Made by a program: the position numbers and the translations under genes. Under the pieces are notes generated by a model, which saw nothing but the letters and a program-made list of their open reading frames with translations, made no database searches and was not told where the DNA came from. Below are positions 44,015 to 55,397 of a DNA stretch of 64,000 bases, piece by piece. Numbering within the stretch: position 1 is the first letter of the stretch; every line of letters begins with the position of its first letter. The DNA lies in NCBI RefSeq assembly GCF_032452875.1, contig NC_083896.1, positions 5,022,001-5,086,000 on the forward strand, in the 5' to 3' direction. The DNA comes from Bos javanicus. Its lineage: Eukaryota > Chordata > Mammalia > Artiodactyla > Bovidae.

Positions 44015-44482
44015 TTTTCAAGAAATGGTCTTGGATCAACTGAATATGCATAGTCCAAAAAAAAAAAAAAAACAAAACAAAAGAAAACAAAACTACAACT
44101 TAGACCTTAAATGTTATGTAAATTTTTTCAATTAATTTAAAATTAATCCTGAACTTAAATGTAAAATACATCTGTAAAACTTTCAGGAAAAAAATCTTCA
44201 GGATCTTGAGCTATGGGAAGAATTATTATACTTTATCCAAATTCATGATCCATAAAAGAAAAAATAAATTGGATCTCATCAAAATTTAAAACTTTTTTCT
44301 ACAAAACTCTGTTAAGCGATTTAAAAGATGAACTGTGATCTGTGAGAAAATATTAGCAAACCTTAACACAAAGACTAGTCTTTAGAATACATAAAAGACC
44401 AAAAATAAGTATCTTGATTATATAAAGAACTCTCAAAACTCACCAGTAAAGCACAGTCCAGTTAGAAAATAGGCAAAAGACA

Positions 44483-45692
44483 GTGAACTTCCTGATGTTC
44501 AAGCTGGTTTTAGAAAAGGCAGAGGAACCAGAGATCAAATTGTCAACATCTGCTGGATCATCATAAAAGCAAGAGAGTTCCAGAAAAACATCTATTTCTG
44601 ATTTATTGACTATGCCAAAGCCTTTGACTGTGTGGATCACAATCAACTGTGGAAAATTCTGAAAGAGATGGGAATACCAGACCACCTGATCTGTCTCTTG
44701 AGAAAATTGTATGCAGGTCAGGAAGCAACAGTTAGAATTGGACATGGAACAACAGACTGGTTCCAAATAGGAAAAGGAGTTCATCAAGGCTGTATATTGT
44801 CACCCTGTTTATTTAACTTCTATGCAGAGTACATCATGAGAAATGCTGGACTGGAAGAAACACAAGCTGGAATCAAGAATGCCGGGAGAAATATCAATAA
44901 CCTCAGATATGCAGATGACACCACCCTTATGGCAGAAAGTGAAGAGGAACTCAAAAGCCTCTTCATGAAAGTGAAAATGGAGAGTGAAAAAGTTGACTTA
45001 AAGCTCAACATTCAGAAAACGAAAATCATGGCATCCAGTCCCATCACTTCATGGGAAATAGATGGGGAAACAGTGGAAACAGTGTCAGACTTTATTTGGG
45101 GGGCTCCAAAATCACTACAGATGGTGACTGCAGCCATGAAATTAAAAGACGCTTACTCCTTGGAAGGAAACTTATGACCAACCTAGATAGCATATTCAAA
45201 AGCAGAGACATTACTTTGCCAACAAAGGTTCGTCTAGTCAAGGCTATGGTTTTTCCTGTGGTCATGTATGGATGTGAGAGTTGGACTGTGAAGAAGGCTG
45301 AGCGCCGAAGAATTGATGCTTTTGAACTGTGGTGTTGGAGAAGACTCTTGAGAGTCCCTTGGACTGCAAGGAGATCCAACCAGTCCATTCTGAAGGAGAT
45401 CAGCCCTGGGATTTCTTTGGAAGGAATGATGCTGAAGCTGAAACTCCAGTTCTTTGGCCACCTCATGCGAAGAGTTGACTCATTGGAAAAGACTCTGATG
45501 CTGGGAGGGATTGGGGGCAGGAGGAGAAGGGGACGACAGAGGATGAGATGGCTGGATGGCATCACTGACTCGATGGACGTGAGTCTGAGTGAACTCCGGG
45601 AGTTGGTGATGGACAGGGAGGCCTGGCGTGCTGCAATTCATGAGGTTGCAAAGAGTCGGACACGACTGAGCGACTGATCTGATCTGACTGAA
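44483..45692 (+). mobile_element. BovB LINE 3' part, inserted in L1
   Basis: Starts 'gtgaacttcctgatgttcaa' within the RT region and ends 'gagcgactgatctgatctgactga'. L1 sequence resumes on both sides. No clear target duplication. It has the same one-base-shorter G-run (45098-45103) as the copy at 23340-24139. Confidence 0.95.
44513..45677 (+). pseudogene. BovB reverse transcriptase and C-terminus, decayed
   Basis: The first frame (44632-45177) carries HQGCILSPCLFNFYAEY and YADDTTLM, the RT catalytic motif. Upstream, motif A (DYAKAFDCVDHN) is preceded by a TGA at 44599-44601 where other copies encode Cys. The frame shifts at the G-run near 45098. The second frame then runs open for 208 codons (45051-45677) through [13 protein letters not shown] and [13 protein letters not shown] to the normal BovB stop. 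So only one stop and one frameshift separate the visible RT and C-terminal parts, though the 5' part is missing. Confidence 0.88.
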
Positions 45693-45970
45693 ATGTAAAT
45701 AAAATGTGCCTTCTATATACCACCAAAAAGGATAATTGATGGCTTGAGAAAAGATCTCCAACATGGCTTGCCATTAGAGAAACGAAAATTAAAACTACAA
45801 TGAGATGATACTACATATCTACCAGAATAGCTAATACTTAAAATGATGACAATAGCAAATGGTTACAAGCAGGCAGAGAAACTGAATAACTCCTACATTC
45901 CCAGTGGAGAGGTACAATAGTATAGCCACGGTGAAACAGTTTGTGGATTTCTTATGAGGCTAAACATGCA

Positions 45971-46104
45971 ACTGTCATGTGCAAAGTTGCTTGAGTCCTA
46001 TCCAACTCTTTTGTGACCCCATGGACTGTAGCCCACCAGGCTCCTCTGTCCATGGAATTCTCCAGGCAAGCATACTGGAGTGGGTTGCCATTTCCTTCTC
46101 CAAC
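45971..46104 (-). mobile_element. 5'-truncated Bov-tA in L1
   Basis: 'gcaaagttgcttgagtcctatcc' to 'gccatttccttctcc'. L1 'acatgcaact' lies left and 'aactaccatatgac' right, so 'aact' (perhaps 'caact') is the target duplication. Confidence 0.88.
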
Positions 46105-46362
46105 TACCATATGACCTAGCAATTGCACGCTTGGACAACTATCCCAGAGAAATGAGTACTTAAGCTCATGCAAAGATATGTAGGCACAAGTTTGTAATGG
46201 ATAAAAACTGGAAACAACCTAGATGTCCTTCAGTGGGGAAAAATTAAATACGCTATGGCACATACATATTATGGAGTGCTAGTCAGGCATAAAAAGGCGG
46301 GGTTGCTACATGCAATAACTTGGATAAATCTCCAAGGAACTTTGCCAAGTTAAAAAAAAAAA

Positions 46363-47463
46363 TCAATGCAAAGAGATAGAGGAAAACAATAGAATGAGAA
46401 AGACTAGAGATCTCTTCAAGAAAATTAGAGATACCAAGAGAACATTTCATGCAAAGATGGACTCAATAAAGGACAGAAATGGTATGGACCTAACAGAAGC
46501 AGAAGATGTTAAGAAGAGGTGGCAAGAATACACAGAAGAACTCTATGTAAAAGATCTCAATGACCCAGACAACCACAAAGTCTGATCACTCACCTAGAGC
46601 CAGACATACTGGAATGCGAAGATAAGTGGGCCTTAGAAAGCATCACTACAAACAAAGCTAGTGGAGGTGATGGAATTCCAGTTGAGCTCTTTCAAATCCT
46701 AAAAGATGATGCTGTGAAAGTGCTGCACTCAATATGGCAGCAAATTTGAAAACCTCAGCAGTGGCCACAGGACTGGAAAAGGTCAGTTTTCATTCCAATC
46801 ATAAAGAAAGGCAATGCCAAAGAATGTTCAAACTACCACACAATTGCACTCATTTCACACGCTAGTAAAGTAATGCTCAAAATTCTCCAAGCCAGGCTTC
46901 AACAGTACATGAACTGAGAACTTCCAGAGGTTCAAGCTGGATTTAGAGAAGGCAGAGGAACCATATATCAAATTGCCAACATCTGTTGGATCATCAAAAA
47001 AGCAAGAGAGTTCCAGAAAAATATCTACTTCTGCTTTATTGACTACACCAAAGCCTATGACTGTGTGAATCAAAACAAACTGGAAAATTCTTAAAGAGAT
47101 GGGAATGCCAGACCACCTTACCTGCTTCCTGAGAAATCCATGTGCAGGTCAAGAAGCAACATTAGAACTGGACCCGGAACAATGGACTGGTTCCAAATTG
47201 GGAAAAGATTACGTCAAGGCTATAGATTGTCACCCTGCTTATTTAATTTATATGAAGAGTACATCATGTGAAATGTCAGGCTGGGTGAAGCAGAAGCTGG
47301 AATCAAGATTGCCAGAAGAAATATTAATACCTCAGATATGCAGATTATACCACCCTTATGGCAGAAAATGAAGAAGAACTAAAGCGTCTCTTGATGAAAA
47401 CGGAGAGTGAAAAAGCTGGCTTAAAACTCAACATTCTAAAAACTAAGATCATGACATTCAGCC
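46363..47463 (+). mobile_element. BovB LINE, internal part, decayed
   Basis: Starts 'caatgcaaagagatagagg' and stops at 'cattcagccccatca', before the last ~650 bp of BovB. Its own 3' end is therefore missing and a SINE abuts directly, suggesting deletion or recombination. Stops (for example TGA at 46584 and near 46750) and frameshifts are many. YADD is changed (YADY at ~47337). Confidence 0.92.
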
Positions 47464-47610
47464 CCATCAGTTCAGTTCAATTCATTCAATTCAGTTGCTC
47501 AGTTGTGTCCTACTCTTTGCAACCCCACAGATTGTAGCCTGCCAGGCTCATCTGTCCATGGGATTCTCCAGGCAAGAATACTGGACTGGGTTTTCCATGC
47601 CCTCCTACTA
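47464..47610 (-). mobile_element. Bov-A-type SINE fragment, antisense
   Basis: 'ttcagttcaattcattcaat', 'ttgctcagttgtgtcctac', 'ggattctccaggcaagaatactgg' (diverged). No tRNA head. The left repeat of TTCA(G/A)T is the BovB-type 3' terminus. Confidence 0.85.
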
Positions 47611-47612
47611 TA

Positions 47613-47810
47613 TATAAAATAAATAACTAATAAGGACCTACTGTATAGCACAGAAACAAGAATTCTACTCAGTACTCTATAATGATCTACATGGAGAAAA
47701 AAAATCTAGAAAACAGTGAATGTATGTATAACTGATTCACTTTGCTGTACAGCAGAAACTAACACATAGTAAATCAACTATATTCTAATAAATTATTTTT
47801 AAAGAAACTG
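47613..47810 (+). mobile_element. L1 3' end
   Basis: 'ggacctactgtatagcacag', 'actgattcactttgctgtac' and 'aaatcaactatattctaataaa' match an artiodactyl L1 3' UTR. 5'-truncated. Confidence 0.8.
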
Positions 47811-48179
47811 TAAGTTTCTACTAAATGTATATCCCCTTTGCACAATTGTAAAGGTGAAAAATTATAAGTCAAATCATTGTAAGTCAGGGACCATCCGTAC
47901 ATGTAAAACTGGAAAACTCTGAATAAGATGAATGGGACTGTATCAATATTAATCTCCTCATCATGGTGTTTGTGCTACAGTTTTCCAAGATATCATCATG
48001 AGGACAAACCAGGTAAAGGTACACGGGAGCTTCCAATATTGTTTTTTTTACAACTTCATGTTACTCTTCAATTATCACAAAATAAAATTTTAATTATCTT
48101 AAAAGTTTGCTCCATAGAATAAAAGTATCTTCCAAATATTGTTCCTCCCCCTTTTTTTTTGAGCAGCCTTCTCTGTGAA
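47811..48179. other. Unique DNA
   Basis: No gene or confident repeat seen. Confidence 0.45.
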
Positions 48180-48298
48180 ATTTTAATACATAACTTATTC
48201 AACAAATATGCACTGTGTATCCCCAGACCTATGTAATGACATTGTACTAGGCATGTAGCAATGAAAGTAAGACTTAACTCTGGCAACAAGAGAACACT
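48180..48298 (-). mobile_element. L2 3' end, antisense
   Basis: 'acttattcaacaaatatgcactgtgta' and 'tgtactaggcatgtagcaatgaaa' (diverged) match reverse-complement L2. Confidence 0.5.
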
Positions 48299-48724
48299 TC
48301 AGTTCAGTTCAGTCGCTCAGTCGTGTCCGACTCTTTGCGACCCCATGAATCACAGCACACCAGGCCTCCCTGTCCATCACCAACTCCCGGAGTTCACTCA
48401 GACTCACGTCCATTGAGTCGGTGATGCCATACAGCCATCTCATCCTCTGTCGTCCCCTTCTTCTCCTGCCCCCAATCCCTCCCAGCATCAGTCTTTTCCA
48501 ACGAGTCAACTCTTCGCATGAGGTGGCCAAAGTATTGGAGTTTCAGCTTCAGCATCATTCCTTCCAAAGAAATCCCAGGGCTGATCTCCTTCAGAATGGA
48601 CTGGTTGGATCTCTTTGCAGTCCAAGGGACTCTCAAGAGTCTTCTCCAACACCACAGTTCAAAAGCATCAATTCTTCAGTGCTCAGCTTTCTTCACAGTC
48701 CAACTCTCACATCCATACATGACT
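48299..48724 (-). mobile_element. BovB 3' end, antisense
   Basis: Begins 'ttcagttcagttcagtcgct' and runs to 'cacatccatacatgac'. Close to consensus, with only a few differences from the 45300-45690 copy. The minus frame at 48394-48636 reads [14 protein letters not shown]. No TSD found. Confidence 0.93.
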
Positions 48725-48861
48725 GAGCAGCTAATAATAGCCAGTGTCCATCTGAAAGTGTCTTCAAATTAATTACGCAAGTGCTACAAAACATTTTAGA
48801 ACGTTGCTGTGTTAACTCCATAACTCCTGGATACTGTAGAAGAACCTTATTCTAAATGCTT

Positions 48862-49075
48862 TAGACAAAGCCCCAAAATATGAGCTCTGGATTCAGAATG
48901 CATGAGTTTGAATCAAGTCTTTGAGACCTACCAGCTGTGATAACTTAGGCAAGTAAGCTAACTCCCTTATGCCTCATTTTCCTAATCTGAAAACTTGGGG
49001 TAATAAAATATTCATCACAGTTTTCGTGAGGGTTATTTAATATAAAGAGCTTGGAGAAGAGTAAGTACTGGATTT
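48862..49075 (+). mobile_element. MIR SINE
   Basis: 'gagctctggattcagaatgcatgagtttgaatcaagtc' (diverged), 'taacttaggcaagtaagctaac' and 'cattttcctaatctgaaaac' follow the MIR consensus in order. Confidence 0.8.
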
Positions 49076-49277
49076 TTCTTGTTGTTGGAGATGGTAATGA
49101 ATGTAAAAGAACAAAGCAATCCCATGCTCTCAGATTTTACTAAAAATTGAGAAATCATATTTGGATGGCTCAATTATATAGACATGCACATATTTAGACC
49201 TTATTTAGTTGGCTTTTGGTATTTTTAAAGAGCCCTGATTTTTTTAAAAAATATGGAAATACATGCTGACTGAAATA

Positions 49278-49511
49278 CTACTGACCTTTGAACAATGTTG
49301 GCCGGGGGTTAGGGCTCCCCACCCTCTGCATGGTCAAAAATCCAAGTATAACTTAGAGTTGGCTCTCTGTACTTGGAGTCCCTCCATATATATAGCTTCC
49401 TAATGAAAGATGCAAGCAATCTCAGACTGTGTAGTAATGTAGTATTTACTATGGAAAAATCTGCTAAGTGGACCTGAAAAGTTCAAACCCATGGTGCTCA
49501 ATGGTCAACTG
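49278..49511. mobile_element. Tigger2-type MITE, complete
   Basis: Left end 'ctactgacctttgaacaatg' and right end 'atggtcaactg' are inverted repeats. TA at 49276-49277 and 49512-49513. At 234 bp it is an internal-deletion derivative without transposase. Confidence 0.8.
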
Positions 49512-49513
49512 TA

Positions 49514-51041
49514 CTCAGCTCCTGGAGTTGTAGTTTATGCCACTGTCTTTCAGACATACTTATTTTTAATGATGAAAAGTGAACTAAAATATTATGAAAC
49601 AGATATGTAAAAGTTTAACCAAAGAAATATTTGTGCATGAGATTTTGAAAATGACACTGCTACCAGTAAAAGGTAAGTATTTGCAAAAATAGAGAGTGTT
49701 AAGGTCTTTAACACACTGGGAAGAGAAATATCTGGATTTCTTTTCTATCTTAGTATAAATAAATATCCTTGAGCAGGTCCCATTGCAGCCTGACACCCAT
49801 TAGAGTACCTAGCAAATGTTTTCCGCTTTCCTTCTTATTTATTTTTTTCCTCTTCATTATATTAGTTCTCTTTCTTTCCCATTTTCCGCTTATTGAATTA
49901 TTTTTCCAGAGAAGCAGTACGTGTCAGTAAAATATGTAATAGAGTCTGACAATGCTTCATAACATTTTTTACTTGCAAAATTTTTTGAAGGTCATCATTA
50001 CTCCTATTATTTTACAGGTGAGTAAAATGTGACTGCATTTTATTAACAGAATCGAGTTACCTGTGCTGGTCATGTTACTTTATAACTTCTGTTTTCCAGT
50101 GACAAGTACTATATAAACTTGCTATTTTACTTGTCACACCAAGTAGCTAGAGCAAAGGCCATTAGATTCCTATCTGGCTCAACCACTGTATAAAATTACT
50201 CCCTAGGGTATATTTTTTTTAATGCTGTTTCCAGATTGCTTTTGAATAACTGATGTGTTCACATTTCCCATGGGAAGATATTTCATAGCATGATTTTAGT
50301 ATTAGACTATTTTTCCTGAAACTCTTTATTTAAAACTCTTTGTTCTTACAATATTATCTCAGTTTTCATCAGTCCTCTAAACACATTCTGTTTTTTTATG
50401 AATTCCTCACTCAGTTATCTCATGACCAACTGAGTAGTTTATCACTAATTTCTTATAAAATAATATATATTAATTCAACTGCTAAAAGAAATGGAGGAAA
50501 TCATAAGGATATGTTACTCAGAATCACAGAAAATTGATAGAACATATTATTTTTAAACATCTATTTAAATGATATCTATTAAGATGACTCATTTTGCAGA
50601 CTTAAGAAAAAGTGTCATAAATATAGCAAAACATTGAGTTAGAAACACTGCTAGGACACAGAACGATTGAAAAATTAAGGAAGAATTGGCTTATCCATAC
50701 AATAAACCAGCCATGGACATTAGCTTAATCTTAAATTATCTGAAGGTAATTGTTCTATATATTTTTTTCTAAGATTAGCCAAGAAATAAATTCATACTTG
50801 CAGTCTTTGAAGTTTTTATGATTATGACTGGTACAAATGAAAGAGAAATAAATTTGTAACAGATAAAACTCCGGGTATAACATTATGATATATAAAATTT
50901 AATGCAAGCACATTGGGTTGGTAGAAATAATGACAACCAAATAAAATTTCCAACAGGAGTTATAAATGATAATATTTTATACAGACAAAAGCCAGTAAAT
51001 GGATCAACTCTTAGTTTAAAACCTTTATTTTAAAAAATCAT
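49514..51041. other. Unique AT-rich DNA, no gene seen
   Basis: About 1.5 kb with no confident repeat. A weak MIR-like stretch may lie near 49980-50100. No coding-like frame. Confidence 0.5.
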
Positions 51042-51640
51042 TGGACTTCCCTAGCAGTACAGTGGAGAAGGCAATGGCACCCCACTCCAGTACTGTTGCC
51101 TGGAAAATACCATGGACGGAGGAGCCTGGTAGGCTGCAGTCCATAGGGACCCTACGAGTTGTACACGACTGAGTGACTTCACTTTCACTTTTCACTGTAA
51201 TGCGTTGGAGAAGGAAATGGCAACCCACTCCAGTGTTCTTGCCTTGAGAATCCCAGGGATGGGGGAGCCTGCTGGGCTGCCGTCTATGGGGTCACACAGA
51301 ATCCGACACGATTGAAGGGACTTAGCAGCAGCAGCAGTACAGTAGATAACAATCTGCCTTTCAATTCAGGGGACATGAGTCCAATCCCTGGTTCGGGAAG
51401 ATTCCATACACTGCGGAGCCACTAAGCCTGTGCACCACAGCTTCTCAAACCCCTGCAACCCTGAGCCCACACACTGGAGCTCATGCAGCCCACACACCCT
51501 TGAGCCTGCGCCCTGCACCAAGAGGAGCCGCTGCGATGAGAACCCACAGAAGAGCAGCCGCTGCTCCTCCCAGCTAGAGGAAACCTGTGCACAGCAACAA
51601 AGATCAAACACAGCCAAAAATAAAATCAGTTCATTCACCT
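51042..51640 (+). mobile_element. CHR-type SINE with long tail, split by Bov-A2
   Basis: CHR parts are 51042-51063 and 51344-51640: head 'ttggacttccctagcagtac', then 'ccaatccctggttcgggaag' and the extended GC-rich tail ('gcctgtgcaccacagcttc', 'cagctagaggaaacctgtg', 'caaacacagccaaaaataaa'). The GC-rich frames on both strands here are not genes. Confidence 0.75.
51064..51332 (+). mobile_element. Bov-A2 dimeric SINE, 11-bp TSD
   Basis: 'ggagaaggcaatggcacccc' to 'cttagcagcagc'. 'agcagtacagt' at 51053-51063 and 51333-51343, though its start overlaps the AGC tail, so the right edge is uncertain by 2-3 bases. Confidence 0.95.
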
Positions 51641-52432
51641 AAAAGGAAATGGCAGAATGGTGAATAATGGTTAGCTGAATGTTGGTCACAGATTAAACTG
51701 ACATAATGACATCTACCCAGCCAAATATATTGTTATTTTCCTCCAAATATTTTTACCAAAAAAAAAAGCAATTGTTATAACTGTGATTAAAATGTCTTAC
51801 ATTTATGAACAAAAGGCAAAATGATCTTAGGAGCAAAATCTAAAGTTAACTTTGCTTGAACTATTTGCTTAAAACAGTATATGTAGATATTCATTATATT
51901 TAAAACCTACTAAAGATCTTCTGATTAAAAAAAATAAAAACAAATTATTTTGCTAAGACTCAGGATAGAACCAAATATTCACTATTAATTCATTTGACAA
52001 AAATTGATGAGGGACTTTTAATCGTCAACTTGTGCTTCAATATAAGAAGCAAATGCTGTAAATATGAATATCAAAATCTGTAAAACTTACAGAAAATTAT
52101 ATACAGTAATAATAGTAAAGATCCTTAAATAAAACTGTGATATATTTTTACACAAATGCCTCTACAATGCCTTACTAATATTTTTTCAAGACCTTATTGT
52201 TCACAACACATTTTAAAAAATTTTTTTCAAGTGATACTTCTAACAACCTATTGTTAGGTTAGAAACCATGTGAACCAGAGAAGTAAAGCAACATGTCCAA
52301 GATGATATATTTGGCTTCAACGTCAGGACTTCTCACTCCAAATCTAAGCTCTTCGAATGATTTTTTTGATTGCTATATTAGTATCCAACCTCTTTTTATA
52401 TATTCCTTAATTTTATTTTTCTTACAGATTGA
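51641..52432. other. Unique DNA, possible MIR remnant
   Basis: AT-rich. A weak antisense MIR-like stretch lies near 52240-52360 ('agtaaagcaacatgtccaag'). No gene. Confidence 0.5.
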
Positions 52433-52441
52433 TAAAAACTC

Positions 52442-52715
52442 TGCTGCTGCTAAGTCGCTTCAGTAGTGTCTGACTCTGTGCGACCCCATAGACGCCAGCC
52501 TACCAGGCTCCTCCATCCTTGGGATTCTCCAGGCAAGAACGCTGGAGTGGGTTGCCATTGCCTTCTCCAATGCATGAAAGTGAAAAGTGAAAGTGAAGTC
52601 GCTCAGTTGTGTTTGACTCTTCGCAACCCCATGGACTGCAGCCTACCAGGCTCCTCCGTCCATGGGAGTTTCCAGGCAAGAGTACTGGAGTGGGGTGCCA
52701 TCGCCTTCTCTGTGG
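52442..52715 (-). mobile_element. Bov-A2 dimeric SINE, antisense, 9-bp TSD
   Basis: Starts 'tgctgctgctaagtcgcttc' and ends 'gccatcgccttctctg'. 'taaaaactc' at 52433-52441 and 52716-52724. Confidence 0.95.
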
Positions 52716-52968
52716 TAAAAACTCACAGGTTATATAAATAACAATATTTTAGAATTACCTTTGGGAAACTTTAACAGAAACAAAACAAAAAGAAACAGTT
52801 CCTTACTTTTTAGCAAATCAAATACACATTTTACATTTAACAAAAAAGAGAAACTACTGCACCACATTAAAACAAAGAACCCTTTCCACTACCTAAAAGA
52901 TTCTCTTATGTTGTCAGACCATGAAAGATCATATATTGAAAGATTTTTCCCTTATCACTTCCCTTCCC

Positions 52969-52969
<1 letters not shown>

Positions 52970-53011
<42 letters not shown>

Positions 53012-53023
53012 ACACACACACAC
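52970..53023. repeat. (CA)n microsatellite, one interruption
   Basis: About 54 bp of CA with a 'cgtg' interruption near 53007. No adjacent SINE, so it is probably an independent microsatellite. Confidence 0.95.
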
Positions 53024-53164
53024 TAATACGTGTCTTGTTTGCCTCCAGTATTCTATACTGGTTGTGTTTCCTGGAGTAACATTGACTATTTAACCTGTAA
53101 CTTTCAGATATGAGAAGTCACACTTGAACTGGGTTGTATGGTAAGAAGAGCTCCAAGTAGGAAG

Positions 53165-53195
<31 letters not shown>

Positions 53196-53197
53196 TG
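53165..53197. repeat. (TA)n with T-run
   Basis: 'tatatatatatata' followed by a T-run, directly before a Bov-tA. Confidence 0.85.
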
Positions 53198-53205
53198 AAT
53201 TTTAA

Positions 53206-53385
53206 GGATGTATCTGGTGGCTCAGTGGTAAAGAATCTGCCTGCAATGCAGGAGAGGCAGGTTTGATCCCTAGGTGGGAAAGATCCCCTAGAGAAAGGAA
53301 ATGGCAACCCACTCCGGTACTCTTGCCTGGAAAATCCCAATTGGTCAGTAAAGAGTTGGACACGACTGCTGTGACTAAACAACAG
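53206..53385 (+). mobile_element. Bov-tA SINE
   Basis: 'ctggtggctcagtggtaaag', 'ggtttgatccctaggtgg', body to 'ttggacacgactgctgtgac'. A piece of the body between 'aatccca' and 'cagtaaagag' is missing. Confidence 0.9.
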
Positions 53386-53689
53386 CAAAGAATGTATAAG
53401 CTTTAAACAAGAGATTGGAAAAGAGCCAAATGGGAAGTAAACAAAGCCTTACGGAAACTACAGGACACCTTGGGACAAGAGGAAGGAATTCAGTTCGACT
53501 CATGCATGAGCCACACAAAGTGCAATCATGAAGTGTAGAGACCATGGTGTGAAGATCCTTGAATGCAAATTCTTCACTCTACACCTAAAAACTGAATTAT
53601 ACTTACACTCATTTTTACATCATTCCTTTCAGACTCTGGGGGAAAAAAAAGTATTATGAACAAGCGCTTCATCTATTAACAGATTAATA

Positions 53690-54240
53690 GATTTTGAGCA
53701 TATCTGACAATTTCCAGAATCTTGCTTTTTTAGCAATTCCCTTTTTTTCTTATATTTTAGCCTTTTCTTTGTCTACTGGATTGTTTCTTCACAAATTATA
53801 TTCTCACTCTAATCTCCTCCAAGCAAAACAATCAATCAATACTCTTCCTCTATTCAGACTTCCTATGAAGCTACTATCCCCTCCTGTCTTTTGGAAGGGA
53901 CTTCTCCTGGGAATAGCTCATCCCTTCTTTCCGTCTCATCCCTCCTCCTCCCACAATAGATGAGCAAACACTGTTCTAGCAGAGGTCACCCTCCGGAAAC
54001 TAATGGCCAAATACAGCCAATTAATTGTTCAGAGCTCTCTTCTCAGCTAATCTGCTCTACAGCATTTGATGCTAAATAATCCCATTCCTAAGAGTTGCTC
54101 CATTCTTGTGACCCATGGTACCATTCTCCCCATTCTTAGACTGCTTCCTGACCATTCCTTTTAGTCTCATTTGCTGTCCCGTCCCACTCCCCTTTCATGA
54201 CTTACTATTAAGTGAATTGAAGTTACAAAAACAGAATGTG
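53690..54240 (+). mobile_element. L2 LINE, RT-region remnant
   Basis: 'agcagaggtcacc', 'aatggccaaatac' and 'ctacagcatttgatgc' echo the sense strand of the L2 RT region, where an intact copy encodes a DLSAAFD-type motif. Heavily decayed. Confidence 0.55.
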
Positions 54241-54449
54241 TATTATGATCCATGTATGATGCATTTGTATATTTAGATATTTAGAGTATGCACAAGTGAG
54301 TTGTGTCTGTGTAAGCCAAGATTATAAATATGTGTATACCAAAATGCTAGTATGCAATAGAGATTTTCTGGGTGAATCTCACATTAATCATTTCTAGCTT
54401 TTTTTAATGTGTATATTTGCCAATAATATTTATGTGCTGTTTAATTATA

Positions 54450-54670
54450 GAAAGTGAAAGAAAGTGAAGTTGCTCAGTCGTGTCCAACTCTTTGCGACCC
54501 CATGGACTGTAGCCTACCAGGCTCCTTTGTCCATGGGATTTTCCAGGCAAGAATACTGGAGTGGGTTGCCATTTCCTTCTCCAGGAGATCTTCCCAACAC
54601 AGGGATTGAATCCTGGTCTCCTGCATTGTAGGCAGACGCTTTACCGTCTGAGCCACCAGGGAAGTCCTGC
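54450..54670 (-). mobile_element. Bov-tA SINE, antisense, 9-bp TSD
   Basis: Complete. 'ttaattata' at 54441-54449 and 54671-54679. It separates two L2 pieces. The 60-codon minus frame is a chance frame of the SINE. Confidence 0.95.
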
Positions 54671-54684
54671 TTAATTATACCTAC

Positions 54685-54995
54685 ATGTTAATTATTCCCT
54701 AAAGCCCAAAATTTTCCCCTGAATTACAAACCTGGGTGACTTTAGTCATACTTAACTCTCTCCCCTGTTCTTTTGTGCCTCAATAGTCCCCAGATAGTAC
54801 TCTTCTCTAGGGAACTGCTTTCCTGCACCTATATCTTTACATATTTGCAATTCCCAAACTGGAAAGCTTCATGTAATATCCTGTTTCAAATCCTAGGGCC
54901 TATCATAGTGCTTTGTAAATAGAATATAGTTACTGAATTGACTATGAATGAATGAATAATGAATGAATGAATGAATTGACTAATGAATGAATAAA
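54685..54995 (+). mobile_element. L2 3' end with (TGAA)n
   Basis: 'aatcctagggcctatcatagtgctttgta' (diverged) then 'actgaattgactatgaatgaatgaat' ends in the TGAA repeat typical of the L2 terminus, expanded to ~45 bp. Confidence 0.65.
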
Positions 54996-55290
54996 CTAAA
55001 AGCATTATTCTTTATTTTGTATAGTTTATGGAATTGTTTTATTTTAGTTAAGGAGTGACATATTCAGACATATAATTTAAGATTTATTGGGAAGTATATA
55101 AAAAGTGAAATGCATGCGGAGTGTTTAAAAGAGAGGAGGTAAGTATAAGGAATCACAGAAACCTTAGCCATCAATAAGAGGATCTTTTTGATGAAGTGGT
55201 GCCTCCAAGGAATAATAAAAATATCCCCAATGTTCCCGATATGCTATAGCTTTTAAAGATGTACATCACTTGGTATGATGACTGAGGGTG

Positions 55291-55397
55291 TCTCAGTTCA
55301 GTTCAGTTTAGTTCAGTCGCTCAGTCGTGTCCAACTCTTTGCGACCCCATGAATCGCAGCACGCCAGGCCTCCCTGTCCATCACTAACTCCCAGAGT
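55291..55397 (-). mobile_element. BovB extreme 3' end, antisense
   Basis: Only the last ~105 bp: 'tcagttcagttcagtttagttc' to 'aactcccagagttc'. No TSD found. Confidence 0.9.

Larger units (their letters stand above)
43430..46362 (+). mobile_element. Old L1 ORF2 3' region, interrupted three times
   Basis: L1 pieces in order: 'tatgtccaacaggttttta' (43448), 'caagaaatggtcttggatcaactg' (44018, diverged), 'gagaaaatattagcaaacctt' (44342), 'ctcttaaaact'-type sequence (44430), 'gagaaacgaaaattaaaactacaatgagatgat' (45778, diverged), 'accatatgacctagcaattgc' (46107) and 'tggaaacaacctagatgtcc' (46209). Between them sit an LTR, a BovB and a SINE. Together they cover the C-terminal third of ORF2. No frame survives. 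Confidence 0.8.

Noticed and set aside
51366..51642. GC-rich Cys-rich frames on both strands
   Set aside because: They lie in the extended tail of a CHR-type SINE; frames exist on both strands and neither resembles a protein.
2848..54670. tRNA-Glu-like sequences with box B ('ggttcgatccc') as tRNA genes
   Set aside because: All are heads of Bov-tA or CHR SINEs, fused to BovB-like bodies or SINE tails and lacking a folded, complete tRNA.
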